NCBI GenBank assembly: GCA_963691655.1
Contig: OY829329.1
Location: forward strand, 68,278,822 to 68,342,821
Length of the DNA stretch: 64,000 nucleotides
DNA from: Toxonevra muliebris
Lineage: Eukaryota; Arthropoda; Insecta; Diptera; Pallopteridae
Direction: 5' to 3'
Positions 1 through 12,657 of this stretch are shown in pieces. Below the pieces are notes generated by a model. The model was not told where the DNA came from. It did not search any database and saw only the letters and a program-made list of their open reading frames with translations. The position numbers and the translations under genes are program-made. Within the stretch, counting starts at the first letter, position 1; every line of letters begins with the position of its first letter.

Positions 1-190
1 GAATTTTGAATCCAAATTTCGGAACTTTCAAGACCCCTTTGGAACCTGAAGATATTATCTGATTTCAAAAATTTGTTTCCATTACTATTCATCTCTATGA
101 GTAGAAACTTTTCTGCACTGTTACTTTCGATTTCACGTCTTTTTTGAATATTTATTGTATCTCCCAAAAATTTTCGGTTACGTGAACAGT
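1..190 (+). repeat. Dispersed repeat, copy 1 (partial)
   Basis: This stretch is related to 60420-60570. The two share an exact 24-bp core (51-74 and 60457-60480) and looser similarity on both sides. It starts at or before the window edge, so its family and its left end cannot be defined. Confidence 0.6.
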
Positions 191-942
191 TTTTTGAGTC
201 ACTGTATGTATATGATGCATGTACAGATGAATTATATGCAGCAGAATGATTTATTATAAGAGCCAAGATCCATAATATACTTTAGCATACACAAAAGAAA
301 GTTTCTGGAAAAAAAAAAAATGCAGATTGAATTATACCGAAAACTTCAGCAAGTTGTTCAAAACAAAAGTGGGTTAAAAATTGATTTCACAAGGTTTCAG
401 CATAATTTTATTGAATCATAACCAATGAAACCATAACCAGAAAAATTTCAAATGGTAATGATAATAGTCATTACCACGGCAAGCAAGACAAACTTTACCC
501 TAATTTCTCAGAAAATACCGCTAAACTTACTCTTTTATCCAGTTAAGAACACCCGGTATAGAAATGCAACGCATCCTTGCGCTGACAACGGGTCGGAAGC
601 ACATCTTACTTTGTAGAAATAGAAGTGATGAAGTAATTTTCGAAAAATGGTAAGGAGAGACTGGGAGGAGATTGAGGAGATTTTAGTCAATGTTTTTAGA
701 TTAAAAAATAAACTCCAAAACTGTTTGAGAATATTCCAAGAAAGGTTTAAACCAAGGACTAACTGAATTTAGGCTGAGACTCGCCACCTGATTCCCAAAG
801 AGTTTTACAGAAGTAAAGAAGAAAATAGTATTCAAGACTAAGTTTAGGGTTTTAAGGTCCCTGCCCTCAATAATGATGCCGTAATTTTAAACTTCTCCAA
901 TACCTTCTTGTGGGTCTCTTTCTGAAGAACTGTTCACCAAAC
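191..942. other. No gene seen
   Basis: AT-rich sequence with short poly-A runs. I see no coding region, RNA gene or recognisable element. Confidence 0.6.
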
Positions 943-2620
943 TTATTTATTTAGTTGGCAGTATAACCGATGATTGGCCGCCTCAACGAAGCTTCGCGTA
1001 TCGCTTCTACTATGCGCGCATTGGCGCCAGTTGATAAGACCAAGTGCAGTCAGGCCCGTCACCCTGTACCTGGTCTTTCTAATAGAGATTTGATCGTCCT
1101 CGTTCCACCACTGAGTCTCGAACAGAACACCTTCCCAGCCGGAACGTTTTCTTCTATTCGCTGAGCATGACCTGGCCAGCGAAGCCGTTGAATTTTTATG
1201 CAGTTCATGTTTACATCTTATTCGATACACGTCGTCCGCGCATACATTAAACTATAGATCATGCGGAGTATCTTCAATTCGAACTCACCCGAGTGCCAGA
1301 CGGGAAGGATGTGAGGCTTATAGAGCGTTATTTTTTCCTGCCGAGAGAGGGCCTTGCTTTTCAACCGCCCACTTAGCCCGTGGTAAGATCTGTTGGCAAG
1401 AACTAAACTTCGCTTAATCTCTTGGCTGATATTATTATTATTATTATTATTGTTGATGCTGCATTCTAAGTAGACAAAATCCTTGACGACTTCAGAGTAT
1501 AATTGCCAACAGTGGCAGTCTCAGACGCCGTGATTCTTTGTATGTTGACTCAAGATATTTCGTCTGGTCCTCGTTCATCATTAGACCTACTCGACGAGAC
1601 TCTCTTTCCAAGCTAGTTGGAGAATGCTGCAGTGACTGCTGTCGCATTGGTGCCAATGATATCAATTTCATCAGCATATGATAGCAGCATGACAATCTTG
1701 TCGAAGATAGAACCGAAGATGTCGATATTCGCAGCTCGAATTATTTTCACTAGCATAAGGTTGAAGAAGTCGAACGATAGGAAATCATATTGTCTGAAAC
1801 CTCTTTTGATATCAAATGACGCGGAGAAGTCTGTTCAAATTCTGACCCCACTGCGCGGGCGGTGTCGTTCAGTATCATTTTGCAAAGACGAATGAGCTTT
1901 GATACCAAAACCAAACATTGCGGCGTACAAATGATTCCGAATCGTGCCGTCAAAGGCGACTTTATAATCGACGAATAGTTGGTAGATGGCGCGTTGTTTT
2001 TATTGAGCCTTTTCCATGATTTTGCGTAGTGTGAATATCTGGTCAACGGTAGATATACCAGGCCTAAAGACAGATTGATAAGGTCCAATCAGCCGACGAT
2101 GACGATGAACTTCAGTCTTTCACACAATACGCTTAATAAAACCTTATAAGCGGTATTGAGAAGGTTTGACCAGCTGTAGTTGGCGCAAATCACAGGATCA
2201 CCTTTCTTCTAGATTGCGCAGAGTACGTTGAGGTTCCAATCACTGAGTAATTCTGAGAGTCGCTGATCTTCAAATCGTTAGTCAGGCGTCTTAGTTTTTC
2301 CAAAAACTTTCGAATCTCATTTCTGTCCCCAAACATTTTGACATCATCATCGAACTCACGTCTTTCTGCCTCTCGTTTCTTGCGCCTGAAAAGACGTTTA
2401 GTTTTTCCTCCCTCCTCAACTGTGTCTTAATCGTTCTTTAGCAACTCGTGTTGCAACTGACTGCAGGGTGGTTCTATACACTGCGTTTTTCGGTTCAATA
2501 GCTTCGCGAAACTTTTGATCTTACTACATATTTCTTCGTCGTCGGTGGTAGCCTAACATCTCTTCGGCAGCCGTACGCTTAGAGCGGGAAATGTTTGCCC
2601 ACCGCTCGCATTTATAATCT
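943..2620 (-). mobile_element. Decayed LINE, reverse transcriptase and C-terminal region
   Basis: Reading the minus strand with several frameshifts gives the order expected of a non-LTR reverse transcriptase. At about 1745-1800 there is a GFRQ...FDFFNLML block (usual form GFRQGD...FFNLML). At 1667-1678 the catalytic YADD box reads YADE, then IDIIG, and RRVGLMMNEDQTKY follows. At 943-1230 there is a C-terminal block with RKTRYRVTGLTALGLINWRQ, typical of the end of such ORFs. Stop codons and frame changes show it is dead. Clade assignment needs a search; RTE/LOA-like is a guess. Confidence 0.75.
1431..1451. repeat. (ATT)n microsatellite
   Basis: About seven ATT/TTA units interrupt the dead LINE. 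Confidence 0.9.
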
Positions 2621-3350
2621 AGTTGAAGAGTGTTTTGCGTTAGGCGGATTGAAAGTCAATTGGTGTAGGCTTGATTTCATTATATTCCGATAAATTGATT
2701 CTTGAAAATCATTTGAAAAAATTGCCCTGAGTTATCAATTTTTATGACTCAACAAAATCTGAAGCTAATACAATTATCCAACTGATTGAAACGCACATGC
2801 GAAAGAGCCAAACTAACCGCTGTTTTCAAATATCACTGACATTTCGGTACTCCGATGGTTGCGTTACTTTAATAGGTCATTTCGTGACTTTAGGACCGAC
2901 CACAAGTGCGATTTTTTCTTAGGGTAATGGAGGGATTAGAGTTACGTCATTAATTGCATGCCACTGATGATATTTTGTTCTCTCCCATTTCTTCTTTTTG
3001 TTCTCTTTTAGTTCTTATGTAGCAGAAGGCCCGTTCTTTTCTATTTCAACTTAGTTTTGGAAACCCACGATTTAATGCTTAGCAATTCTGAGTACAAGCC
3101 ATTGAAATACAATAATTCATCTAATGTGTTCGGTGAAATTTTTAGCTCACTTTAACACAAAAGTAGTAATTTCTGTATTTCTTGTACTTCTAGCGATTTC
3201 TATTTTGTATTAGATTTTGAACCTTAACGGTATTTCTTTACTATATTGTGATCAACTCCAATGACGACACACCTACTCCTCAAAACTAAAAACGAAAAAA
3301 CAAAAAACCGTGTGTAAAAACGTTAGGCGCCACATTGATATAAAACATAT
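2621..3350. other. No gene seen
   Basis: AT-rich intergenic DNA. No ORF with recognisable content and no clear repeat boundaries. Confidence 0.6.
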
Positions 3351-3351
3351 C

Positions 3352-3484
3352 CACACAACAACAACAGCAACAAAAACAACAACAGCAACACGTAGATAAT
3401 GCGCCAACAATATAAGAACAATAATAACATTGTTGTTGCTGATTGTTGACGCCGTCGCTGCTGCTGCTGCTGTTGCTGGCTGCC
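3352..3484. repeat. CAA/CAG-type trinucleotide-rich tract
   Basis: Interrupted ACAACA and CTGCTG runs. Such tracts open false Q-, L- and V-rich reading frames on both strands; no conserved protein is implied. Confidence 0.85.
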
Positions 3485-3880
3485 GACTCGATGACAATAA
3501 TGAAAAAAAAAAAACTTAAGTTGAACGATATGAAAAGAAGAGAAAAACAAAAATATACATATATATTTCAGTAATAGTGTCGTGTCACTTCTTTGGATAC
3601 CAACTGAATCAATGAGTCACTCCCAGTTGCCTCCACGACGAACAACCCAACGTTAAGTTCTTCTCAGGCGCACTAATAAATTATTAATGGGTTTATCACT
3701 TGTTGGCTTAACTCGTACACCTATTAAACGTTATGTCAAGTGAGTTAATAAAATATAATTTTCATTTTTTGTTTATGAAATGAATAACACAGCAACAAAC
3801 AAAGCAACAAACAGTGACAAAGGCAACGACAAGAGCAACAGCAGCAACGGAATTGCATTTACATGCATATGAGATTATCA

Positions 3881-3881
3881 G

Positions 3882-3912
<31 letters not shown>

Positions 3913-3917
3913 CAGCA
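3881..3917. repeat. (CAG)n/(CAA)n microsatellite
   Basis: Run of CAG and CAA triplets in non-coding DNA. A poly-A run of about 22 bp lies at 4022-4044. Confidence 0.9.
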
Positions 3918-4254
3918 GACATACAAACCCAAAAAACTAAAATTGAAAACCCCCAGCGACGACAAAGTCGTAAAATTGATAAGAATGTCTCGAATGTGGT
4001 GGAATATAAATAACAGCAATACAAAAAAAAAAAAAAAAAAAAAACAAAAAACCTGAATTTTGTAATAGTTTCAGTTAAGTTTAAGTTGACTGTTGTTTTT
4101 TATTTGTTGTTGTTGCTGTTGTTGTTAGTTAGTTGGTGATATTTTGCATATGATATGATGTTGATTGAATATCAACTGGCGTATAATTGATCCCCGCAGG
4201 TTCTTGTCGCTGCCGCTGTTGTTGCAGTGACGCTTGTATCTCCACTGCAGCCTC

Positions 4255-4278
4255 TGTTTCTCTCTCCCACTCTCTCTC

Positions 4279-4332
<54 letters not shown>

Positions 4333-4340
4333 CCTCTCCT
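4255..4340. repeat. (CT)n microsatellite
   Basis: Nearly uninterrupted CT dinucleotides with a few CCC breaks. On the opposite strand this is a GAGA tract, a potential GAGA-factor substrate, but length and context look like ordinary slippage DNA. Confidence 0.9.
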
Positions 4341-4988
4341 CGGTTCTTATTACATCCATCTAAAGGGGCCTTGTCATAGCTGTGAGTGGCTGCGTGTTAC
4401 AAGCGCACACGAGCAACTATTATCAATCATATTTTTGTAGTTTTAATGTTGGCATTAACTGTTTTGACTGTTTGTTGTGAAGAAATTGTTAACAGGTTTA
4501 TTATAATTTAAAAAATTTTTTTTTTTTACATTTTTACTACATTTACTTTTATGTCTGTCTGCTTGTCTGTCTTGTTTATTCTTTAAATCAACATGCAAAC
4601 TTTAAGTATATTGTTTATTTCTTTGGGTGTAAATTTGGGTGGTCTTGGTCGGTGGTGGTCGTCGGTGGTTGAATGCGTGAGCGTGAATTGAAGAAAATTT
4701 GATTTGAAATTAACTTAACATTTTTATAAACATATACTAATTACTATTAATTACTAATTATAAATCAATTAGAAAAAATAAAGTTTTATGAAAGATTCAT
4801 TCGTTGCACTAATCATTTTATTACATCTGTTTTGAAGGTTTTATGGTTTTTATTTTAATTGCTCATAAGCTAAATTTTTTATTTTTTTTTAGTTTTTTTT
4901 TTGCTTTTATGAATGATTACCACAAATCTCATCGAAATTTGAACTATGGTGGAATAAAAACTGTAAGCCAACTATTGCAAAACAGAGA
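4341..4988. other. No gene seen
   Basis: AT-rich with T-runs at 4508-4528 and 4880-4905. Nothing recognisable. Confidence 0.6.
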
Positions 4989-4989
4989 A

Positions 4990-5206
4990 GTGAGACGCTG
5001 AGAGCAAAAGCGGTTTAAAATTTTTATGTGAGCAAAAGTGAAATAAATTTATATCTCAGCTTAAGAACAGTATAAGTGAAAATGCAACTACTTAAAGTAA
5101 GAGTAAAAATGATATAAAATTTTTTTTTCTGAGCACCGTTTTTGCTCTGAACATTTTCACGGCACCCTTTTTGCTCTGAACATATTTTGTATCACTTTTG
5201 CTCTAG
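4990..5206 (+). repeat. MITE-like repeat rich in GAGCAAAA, copy 1
   Basis: The left end contains gagagcaaaagcggt and the right half contains repeated tttttgctctgaac and cttttgctcta, so the motif GAGCAAAA(A/G) recurs in both orientations within about 215 bp. The same layout, inverted, is found at 56340-56545, where the end reads accgcttttgctctc. Two inverted copies 51 kb apart argue for a small mobile, foldback-type element. Confidence 0.65.
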
Positions 5207-5838
5207 TTAATGTGTTATAAGTGGCAAAAGTTTAAAGAATATTAAAGGATTTTTTGATGAGCAGAAAGTTCTTAGGATAGTCAGCAGTTCGAGAGACTAT
5301 TTCAGGGGAGACCCCAATGGATGTAATGCGTTTTGGCGACTAGGAAAGGCAGACTGGTAAGTGGGAGGAACATGAAGGGAGAGGGGGAGGGATAGGGATA
5401 AGAGAAAATGGAAAAGTAGAAGGGAAAAGCATAGAGGAAGGATAAGTATTGGAGCTTTCTGCCCAAATCAGTAGGTACGACAGTGAAAAACCTACCTCTG
5501 TTATGTATAGTTCTAAGGAATATCATGCTCTATTGAAAGTAGAGAAATTGCACATCTCGAAAAATCGATACTATAAAGCCACAAGCAACGACAATGCCCC
5601 AGGGCGTTAATACTTTATCCTATTGAATACTTTACTGTCTCCTATCAGCTTAACCGCTCAATGTTGAATAAGGTCCAATAGAAATTCCAGTCTAGTTTGT
5701 CAAACCAGAGCCTAAGTGAAAACTAAACTTTGTTTTAGATGAGATGCAATGGTCACCATGGCGTTAGTGGCGTAGTGTTAGAATACCGGACTCTTCTGAC
5801 CACTTATAAGGCAATAGGGCGCTTAATTTAAATTACGC
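5207..5838. other. No gene seen; purine-rich stretch
   Basis: A G/A-rich stretch lies at 5344-5440. A tRNA-like phrase (gttagtggcgtagtg, near 5762) may be SINE debris, but no B box is visible, so it is not called. Confidence 0.5.
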
Positions 5839-5839
5839 T

Positions 5840-6545
5840 GCATCAGTATGTTCCCCAGTCATAAGCGCGACTCATTGGGAATGCCTTCAAGCATGCTCCA
5901 ACGCAGCTCTCCGCACCGTGACAGGATATCATCTCATGACACACGAAGATAATTTTCAAAATGAAACACTGCTACTTAAGGTGAAAGAGCAGAACACTCT
6001 GCTCACAAAACAATTTCTTCTGGCAGGCTACCAGGATGCGCACTCTAACCGACCACTAACAGAAATACCGACTCCTCACAAGACCATAAGCTCTTACTTT
6101 ACGACATACAAGGAAGATTTAAGATGATACACGGATCAAACCTCGTTTGATCGACTGGCCTACTTTACCGCTCATAAAAACTTCCACTATGAAGCGGTTT
6201 CATCAGCGACACACAATCGTGTGCACCTATCGTCCCCCGAACGGTAGGCCCCTACCGATAGCAGAAGAAGATAAGCAGCTTTCAAGAAACACAAGATGCA
6301 CCCTAGTGCTACTTAGATCTGGTTGGAGCTGCTATCTAAACTGCTATTTATATGGCTAAGCAAAGCATTCGCAAATGTGTTCCCACAATGTGGCCTAAGT
6401 CTATATGGCATAGTGCACCTCTCTTTTTTTATCCACAAAAGCCTACAAAAATGACCAAAGCATTACTCACGGTGCAACCTACAAACGTGGGTCCCCTATT
6501 GGGCCTAGACATAACAGACGCAGACAGCTGACAATAATGATTGCA
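5840..6545 (+). mobile_element. Jockey-like LINE, 3' end of the pol ORF and tail
   Basis: The plus strand, with frameshifts, gives NAALRTVTGYHLMTHEDNF, LLKVKEQNTLLTKQFLLAGYQ and, near 6295, RCTLVLLRSGWSCYLNCYL. These correspond to the conserved post-reverse-transcriptase region of jockey-clade elements, whose ORFs typically end with an L-RSG-C-LN block and a CP-C zinc knuckle (degenerate here, around 6385-6400). It is 5'-truncated, as LINE copies usually are, and broken by stops. Confidence 0.75.
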
Positions 6546-7421
6546 TGCTAATGACAAGAACTTCGAAATGAAGTTGTTAAATCGACTAGCAGTTGGTTCT
6601 CTGCTTTTGGCGTAACGACTTTTGGTATAACCTCTCTCCCCCTCTCTTCCTCTCCCCTTGCCAACAATAAATTTCTCAGCCGTTATGATAGTTACTTTTA
6701 AAATAATATATTTTTTGATAAAAAGAAATAATTAATCCGACACTAATTTTTAGATCCTTTCCATTCGTGTATTAATATAACACGAACAACATGAATACAT
6801 GAGAGAAGTTCAACCTAAGCTCTCAAGGGGCTGTTGTATCATAATAGTAGTAGTAAGTTATGTAGATCGTACGGAGACTGATAAGTATTTCTTACATTGA
6901 TTGAAAATGTCAAGTCATTTACCAGATCAGTTCCTGTTTATAAGGAACTAATCAAATCAAAATTTATTTAATGCAATCGTTTCATATACTGTACTTTGTT
7001 CAAGTTCACATGAAATTTCACAATAAACAGCTGGTGAAATTACTTCTAAACATTTCGCAATATATTAGCCGAAGTTAGTACTCTGTTCTCTCTCGTTTAA
7101 TACTATCAACATGAGTCAGAAGAGAAATCTGCAACAATGTTTCACAACAATTTAAGTCTACATGCCGCTATTGCATAATATTTTAGCATACTTCAAGGGA
7201 TCTATAAGTAAATGTGTTTTGCAACATTTGCAAAATTAATACATGTTGCCAATGAAATTACACGCAAATGAATAGAGTAGTAGGACTAGATCTGTGACTT
7301 TTTGACAAAACAATCTATTTCTGCTTACGAGAATTCGTGTTTTCTTGTAAATATGACTCAATTCTGCTGCCTCTTATTTCCAAATTTAAATTTTTGTTAA
7401 TTCAAGAACTGTCATTTAAAC
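6546..7421. other. No gene seen
   Basis: AT-rich DNA up to the mariner insertion. No coding or repeat signal recognised. Confidence 0.6.
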
Positions 7422-7423
7422 TA

Positions 7424-8690
7424 TTGGGAGTATGAATGTATAAACTCGTAATTGTGACTAACTTCATATCTATCATACGCGCCATTTTTTTGACATTGAC
7501 AGCTATTCTATCTCGAAGAGCGCCAAAAATACTATAAGAATTGATCTGTCAAATAATTTTCATAATTTTACAAAACTGTTTTACTATAGCTGAAAATGTC
7601 GAATTTCGTGCCAACAAAACAAAATTTGCGGGAAGTTTTAATTTGCTTCTTCCATTTAAAGAAAAACGCAACTGAAGCACATCGTTTACTCACTGAAGCT
7701 TATCCTGACTGCGCTATAGACGTTAGAATGTGTCAGGTGTGGTATGCCCGTTTCAAAAGTGGTGATTCTGATGTTGAAGACAGGGAACGTTTAGGCGGCC
7801 CGAAAAAGTTCGAAGATGAAGAATTGAAGGCATTACTCGAAAAAGATTCATGTCAAACGCTACAAGAACTTGCAGAATCTTTAGGAGTTGATCAATCAAC
7901 CTTTAACCTAAAGGATTAAAAGCATTGGGAATGATTCAAAAGCAAGGAAATTGGGTGCCGTACGAATTGAAGCCAAGAGACGTCGAACGACGATTTTTCA
8001 CATGTGAACTGCTGATTGAACGACAGAAAAGAAAGGGTTTTCTGCATCGTATTGTGACTGGCGATGAAAAGTGGATACGTTACGATAACCCAACGAGTAA
8101 AAAATCATGGGGACCGCCCGGACATGCATCAACATCAATGGCAAAGACAAACATCCATGGATCCAAGCTCATGCTGTGTATTTGGTGGGATATGAAAGGT
8201 GTCGTATATTATGAGCTGTTGAAACCGAATGAAACGATCACTGACGACCGCTACCGACTACAATTGATGCGTTTGAACCGAGCATTAAAGGATAAGAGGC
8301 CAGAATATGAGAATAGACACGACGAAGTTATTCTTTAGCACGACAATGCTCGGCCGCATGTTACAAGGCAAGTAAAAACATACTTGGAAACGCTGAAATG
8401 GGAAGTGCTACCCCAACCGCCGTATTCTCCAGACATTGCTCCTTCTGATTACCACTTGTTCCGATCGATGACACATGGCCTGGCTGAACAGCACTTCCGT
8501 TCTTTCGAAGAACTCAAAAAATGGGTCGATTCGTGGATAGCCTCAAAAGATGAGAAGTTCTTTCGACGCGGAATCCGTATGCTACCAGAAAGATGGGGAA
8601 AAGGTTGTGGCTAACGATGGACAATACTTTAAAGAATAAATCTATAAACACTTTTTCACAATAAATGAGTTTATACATTCATACTCCCAA
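7424..8690 (+). mobile_element. Mos1-like mariner transposon, full length, inactive
   Basis: A complete 1267-bp element. Its ends are perfect 24-bp terminal inverted repeats, 7424-7447 and 8667-8690, starting TTGGGAGTATGAATG. It sits between TA dinucleotides at 7422-7423 and 8691-8692, the target-site duplication expected for the Tc1/mariner superfamily. The length is close to that of Mos1. Perfect ends with few coding lesions suggest a rather recent insertion compared with the surrounding LINE debris. Confidence 0.95.
7596..8639 (+). pseudogene. Mariner transposase, two frameshifts and one stop
   Basis: Transposase of the mariner family, which cuts and pastes the element by binding its terminal repeats. 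The N-terminus MSNFVPTKQNLREVLICFFH resembles Mos1 closely. The catalytic aspartates of the D,D34D triad are all visible: in RIVTGDEKW, in HDNARPH and in YSPDIAPSDYHLF. The lesions are a +1/-1 shift near 7905-7915, after DQSTFN; an in-frame TAG at 8336-8338 directly before HDNA, most simply a CAG to TAG change; and a one-base G insertion near 8595 that removes the normal end, which is still readable in the other frame up to a TAA at 8637-8639. The copy cannot make full-length enzyme. Confidence 0.94.
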
Positions 8691-8692
8691 TA

Positions 8693-9788
8693 AAAATACT
8701 AGAAAGCTAGTTAAATTTAAAAGGAAAGATAAAATCCCGTAAGAAGAAAGAGGTTTTTTTTATTAAAAGGCCCCAGATATGTTAATTGCTTAACTAAAAT
8801 TATTAAATTTTTTTAATTTTAAACATTTCATTTTAAACTTTTTCAACTTAAAACTTTTTTTTTTATGAGAAATTTCAAATTGATTTTAATGACGCCACAT
8901 TATTGATCACATTAATGTGCATTGGCTGTTGCACAACATTTTTATGTGTAGCAATGTCTGGAATTTCGTGCGGCAAGTAAAACAAATAATTCCAAAAAAA
9001 AAACAAAAAAATACATCAGCAACCACAACACAAAAACGATCAACACAAAAATGACAAATTGGACATAATGAAATTGTCAAATGTTTGGGAATTGAATTGA
9101 AGTAAAATCACAAGAAATCAAATTTTTCCCAAAAAGGAAAAGGAAAAACTAAATAAAAAACTAAATAAAAAGTTAAATAAATATTTGCAAATATTGGAAG
9201 AAATGTGCAAAAAAGAAACCTCCTATGCGATTTCAGCACTAATGTCGATTTACTAAATATCGACATTAATTGACAATGTCAAAATATTCAACTGTGCCAT
9301 TTGCAAAACTTAATTTCAGCTTTCAGAGCAACAGCAGCAACAACAACAATAAAAACAAGAAAACACTATACAAAAAAAAAAGAACAACGAACAAAATGTA
9401 ATCGTCACTATCAGAAATTGCTGAGCGATCATTAAAGTGTGACTAAAGTGGTTTAGCCTAATGTAAACCCATAAATAAAAAGCTTCTTCTCTGCTGCTAC
9501 ACTGAATGCGCATGTGCATTTGCGCATTAACAAAACTGTGTATACAAAGTGGCTTCTGTTTATAGTACAACTACACTATGCTACACACTAGTTCCACCAT
9601 CAACATGTCTCGTTCATCTTACGTATATACATACAGTCTCCAACAACAACAACAACAACAGTAAAAAATGAGTATATGTCCATCAACACCATTAAACACA
9701 ACAAAAAAAGCGAAAATATCCTGAGGAGACAATGCGAAAACGTAAAACTTAAATGAAAAGTGCTGTAACCATAAAAACAACACCACTC
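8693..9788. other. No gene seen
   Basis: AT-rich with short poly-A and CAA runs (9643-9661). No element or coding signal recognised. Confidence 0.6.
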
Positions 9789-9789
9789 A

Positions 9790-9824
9790 AGCAACAGCAG
9801 CAGCAGCAGCAGCAACAGCAACAA
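9790..9824. repeat. (CAG)n/(CAA)n microsatellite
   Basis: Run of CAG/CAA triplets in an otherwise non-coding stretch. Confidence 0.9.
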
Positions 9825-10008
9825 TCGAAACAACTGCCAGAAAAAGGAGTAAAAATGAAGAAAAAACAAAGGCACAAAAAATTTATATATATATATATGT
9901 ACGTAGCTCACAAGTCCAACGCTCCATCACCAGCACACGGTATTAAAACACAGCAAATTAAACATTGATCCTTATCGACATGTCAGAAGTGACGACGCTC
10001 CTGCTTGG

Positions 10009-10029
10009 TGCTGCTGCTGCTGCTGCTGC
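10009..10029. repeat. (CTG)n microsatellite
   Basis: Seven CTG units followed by degenerate CTGCCTGG repeats to about 10110. Confidence 0.9.
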
Positions 10030-10110
10030 CTGGCGGCTGGCGTTCGTTCTTCATACTCGCATATATCTGGCTACCTGCCTGGCTGCCTGCATGGCTGCCT
10101 ACCTTTTCTA

Positions 10111-10905
10111 CATAATGATAGTTAGTAGCCTTAAAATTAACACGAGCTGCGAAAGCCACAGGCTATATGTAGCTACAGCGCTGGTACTAGTAGCAGCCGT
10201 AGTAGCCAACAGTACCCTCTCATATGCTAGTAGTGGTGAATGGTGATGGTTGGTGGTGGCGACATAACATCACCTAAATTACATTTGTTCACATCAGGAG
10301 CTCGTCAATGAATGTTTCGATATATTTGCTACTGATCGAGATGAAGAAGTTGGAGTGATGGCGATGACGTGGTCGACAACATCGATGATGATGATGATAA
10401 TAATGAAGATTTTGTGTCTATATAAAATTAATTGAAATAATATTAAGAGCAAGTATAGAAAATTCTGCTTAAAAAAAAAAGTGGGAGGGAGAGATTTGAA
10501 TTTTTTTTAAGGAGCTTTAATCTTTTGATGTAGGTGTATATGGGCCAAGAACCAGACCCTTGAAGCTTATGAGAAAGATTCGTGTGGACAGTTCAACCTC
10601 AAACTTAGATGCAAAGTTCAAGATTTTGACAATCAAAACGCCATTAAAGCCATTGAGTCTTTGAAATATCCTTATAGCTATTAGGAGAATGTCCGAATCT
10701 ATTTGAAGAACTAGGCAAGAGGGATAAGGTCACTTTATTTGGGGTTCCTCTAGGAAGTCCTACTGAGTTCAGTATTTAGAATTGGCTTCTGTAACTACCC
10801 AACACTAATGAATAGCATCATTTTAGTATTGGAAACGAGTTCGAAAGTGAGCCCGGTAACGAGTCTTCGCTAGAACATTCGAAACGATCCAATTCGGAAA
10901 TTTAG
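10111..10905. other. No gene seen
   Basis: Contains a short GAT run (10385-10400). The part after 10540 is less AT-rich and may be LINE debris, but I recognised no conserved block. Confidence 0.5.
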
Positions 10906-11765
10906 ATGAAACTAACCTATTTGGGAAAAGTATTTCTGAACCGCAAAACCATGGGTTTTTATTTAGTATTTTTCAGGCGAGAAGTTTATGCTGTTGCGTT
11001 TACACAGTGTACATTTAAACATTTAAATCGTCAACATCATTATGTCCTTGATTCCCTTGAAGGACATAGGGTGTCTGCTGTGCCAGATCTACAACGAATA
11101 TGGTTTTCTGCAATGTTCCTTAACTCAGGCCAACCACGTCCGATGAACCTCATCTCTGATTCTACTTTCCTTCTTCAAATCATGCGTAGGTGCCCCACTC
11201 GCCTGGGATTGCCATTTTAACCGTTTGACAAACCTGTCGTTGTCTTCCTTGTTGATTCGCCTGTACTCGTATAATTCCTCATTTGAAATTATGTTTGTCC
11301 AATTAATTCGGAGAAACTGACTTTGACTTTATTTATTTCATTTTGAATATCTAGTTCAGTATCGCCGTCAGCTTCGGTGAGACTCTGATCATTTATAACG
11401 ACTGAACTTGATCGGGATCGGTCGTCCAGACTTAGCATTTTGGTCTTCGCTGCGTTTATTTTTAGGCCTGATGATGGGACTTTGAAAACGAAAGCGGTTG
11501 TTGTTTGGGCTAGATCCATAAAGCGATGAGATAAAAAGCACACGTCCTCAGCATAGTCAAGATGTTTCAAGAAACTGTGAAATTGTGTTGCTACCCGGAG
11601 GATGTCAGCAATAACTATCAAAAACAGCAACGGTGACAAAATCCAACCTTGCCGAACTCCACTGCAAATATCAAACGGCTCTGTCAGCTTGTCTTTATGC
11701 AAAACAAGACACTGGACAGTCTCGTAGCTGCCTGTGATCATATCGATTATCTTTCGAGGCATACC
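10906..11765 (-). mobile_element. Decayed LINE, reverse transcriptase fragment
   Basis: The minus strand reads through 11762-11289 as one frame with SGVRQGWILSPLLFLIVIAD, then LDYAEDVCFLSHRFMDL, SGLKINAAKTKML and a C-terminal block DTELDIQNEINKVKVSF. These are reverse-transcriptase blocks around the catalytic Y-A-D-D box, here YAED, so the first catalytic aspartate is lost. A YLGS-type segment normally present before TELDIQN is missing. Below 11289 the homology continues in other frames (ELRNIAENHIR, TADTLCPS near 11060-11120), so the copy runs to about 10906. Dead, 5'-truncated. Confidence 0.82.
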
Positions 11766-12202
11766 CCGCCTGCGCAGGGTACTACAAACATTTAAATGGC
11801 GCAGCGAATTTTTTTTGGCTATTCTTTCTGTATCAGGGCTTCGGGATGAAAGTTTTAGTTTCAGTAGAAAAAAGTTTTAAAGAAATAGCTTCAGACTTAC
11901 CTATACAATGGGTTGAAGCATACCTTCAAACAGAATTAGCATTCAAAAACAAAACGCCTTAAAATTGAATTCAAGCTTCTTCTCTTGGTAAATAAATTCA
12001 GTTGTCAACTTTTCTAAATCGCTCACACACTTCCTAACAAAAAAATTATTGCCCTGCGGTTGTAAATAACAAAAACATGATGACTTTAAATTAAAGTTTG
12101 ATGACACAGAATACATAAACTGGCGTCAAGTCACACATAAATAAAACATTCCCCGTCAAAATATTCAATCCTTAACCGGATCATTCACTCACTCAATAAC
12201 TG
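11766..12202. other. No gene seen
   Basis: AT-rich DNA between a LINE and a CA repeat. Nothing recognised. Confidence 0.6.
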
Positions 12203-12203
12203 A

Positions 12204-12230
<27 letters not shown>
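12203..12230. repeat. (CA)n microsatellite
   Basis: Fourteen CA units, followed at 12241-12305 by a degenerate TTCAATTCAGTT repeat. Confidence 0.9.
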
Positions 12231-12236
<6 letters not shown>

Positions 12237-12657
12237 GCACAGTTCAATTCAGTTCAGTTGAATTCTGAATTCTTCAAATTCAATTTCATTCAATACAATT
12301 CAATATTGGTTGGTTGTGGTATTCAGTCCAGCCGTCTCCTCAAGTTATTCATGTATGTATGGAAGTAGTATCGTCTCTTATCTAAAGCCCATTAACTCAG
12401 TCACTAATGGAGCTTATCGTAAAACGAAACGAGCAACCGAACACTATGCTAAATATTCTTTTTATTCTTTGTATTCCTCTCGAATCCGCTCCAAATAATA
12501 TGTAAAGTCAAGTATTTTGTAGCTCATTTGTTTAAGCGCGTCTTTCCGCTCTCTCTCTCTTTCACTCACTCACTCTCTTTCTTGAACGCTTTAAAATGAA
12601 ACCAGTGTGTCTTCTGCTTAATGTCGTGACATGAACGATTGACATATTTGTATAACA

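Noticed and set aside
3273..4056. Several Q-, C-, V- or L-rich frames on both strands
   Set aside because: All come from CAA/CAG triplet runs that are open in many frames at once.
9965..10246. 93-codon frame with an Ala/Leu-rich hydrophobic start
   Set aside because: Driven by a CTG/CTGCCTGG simple repeat; no conserved content.
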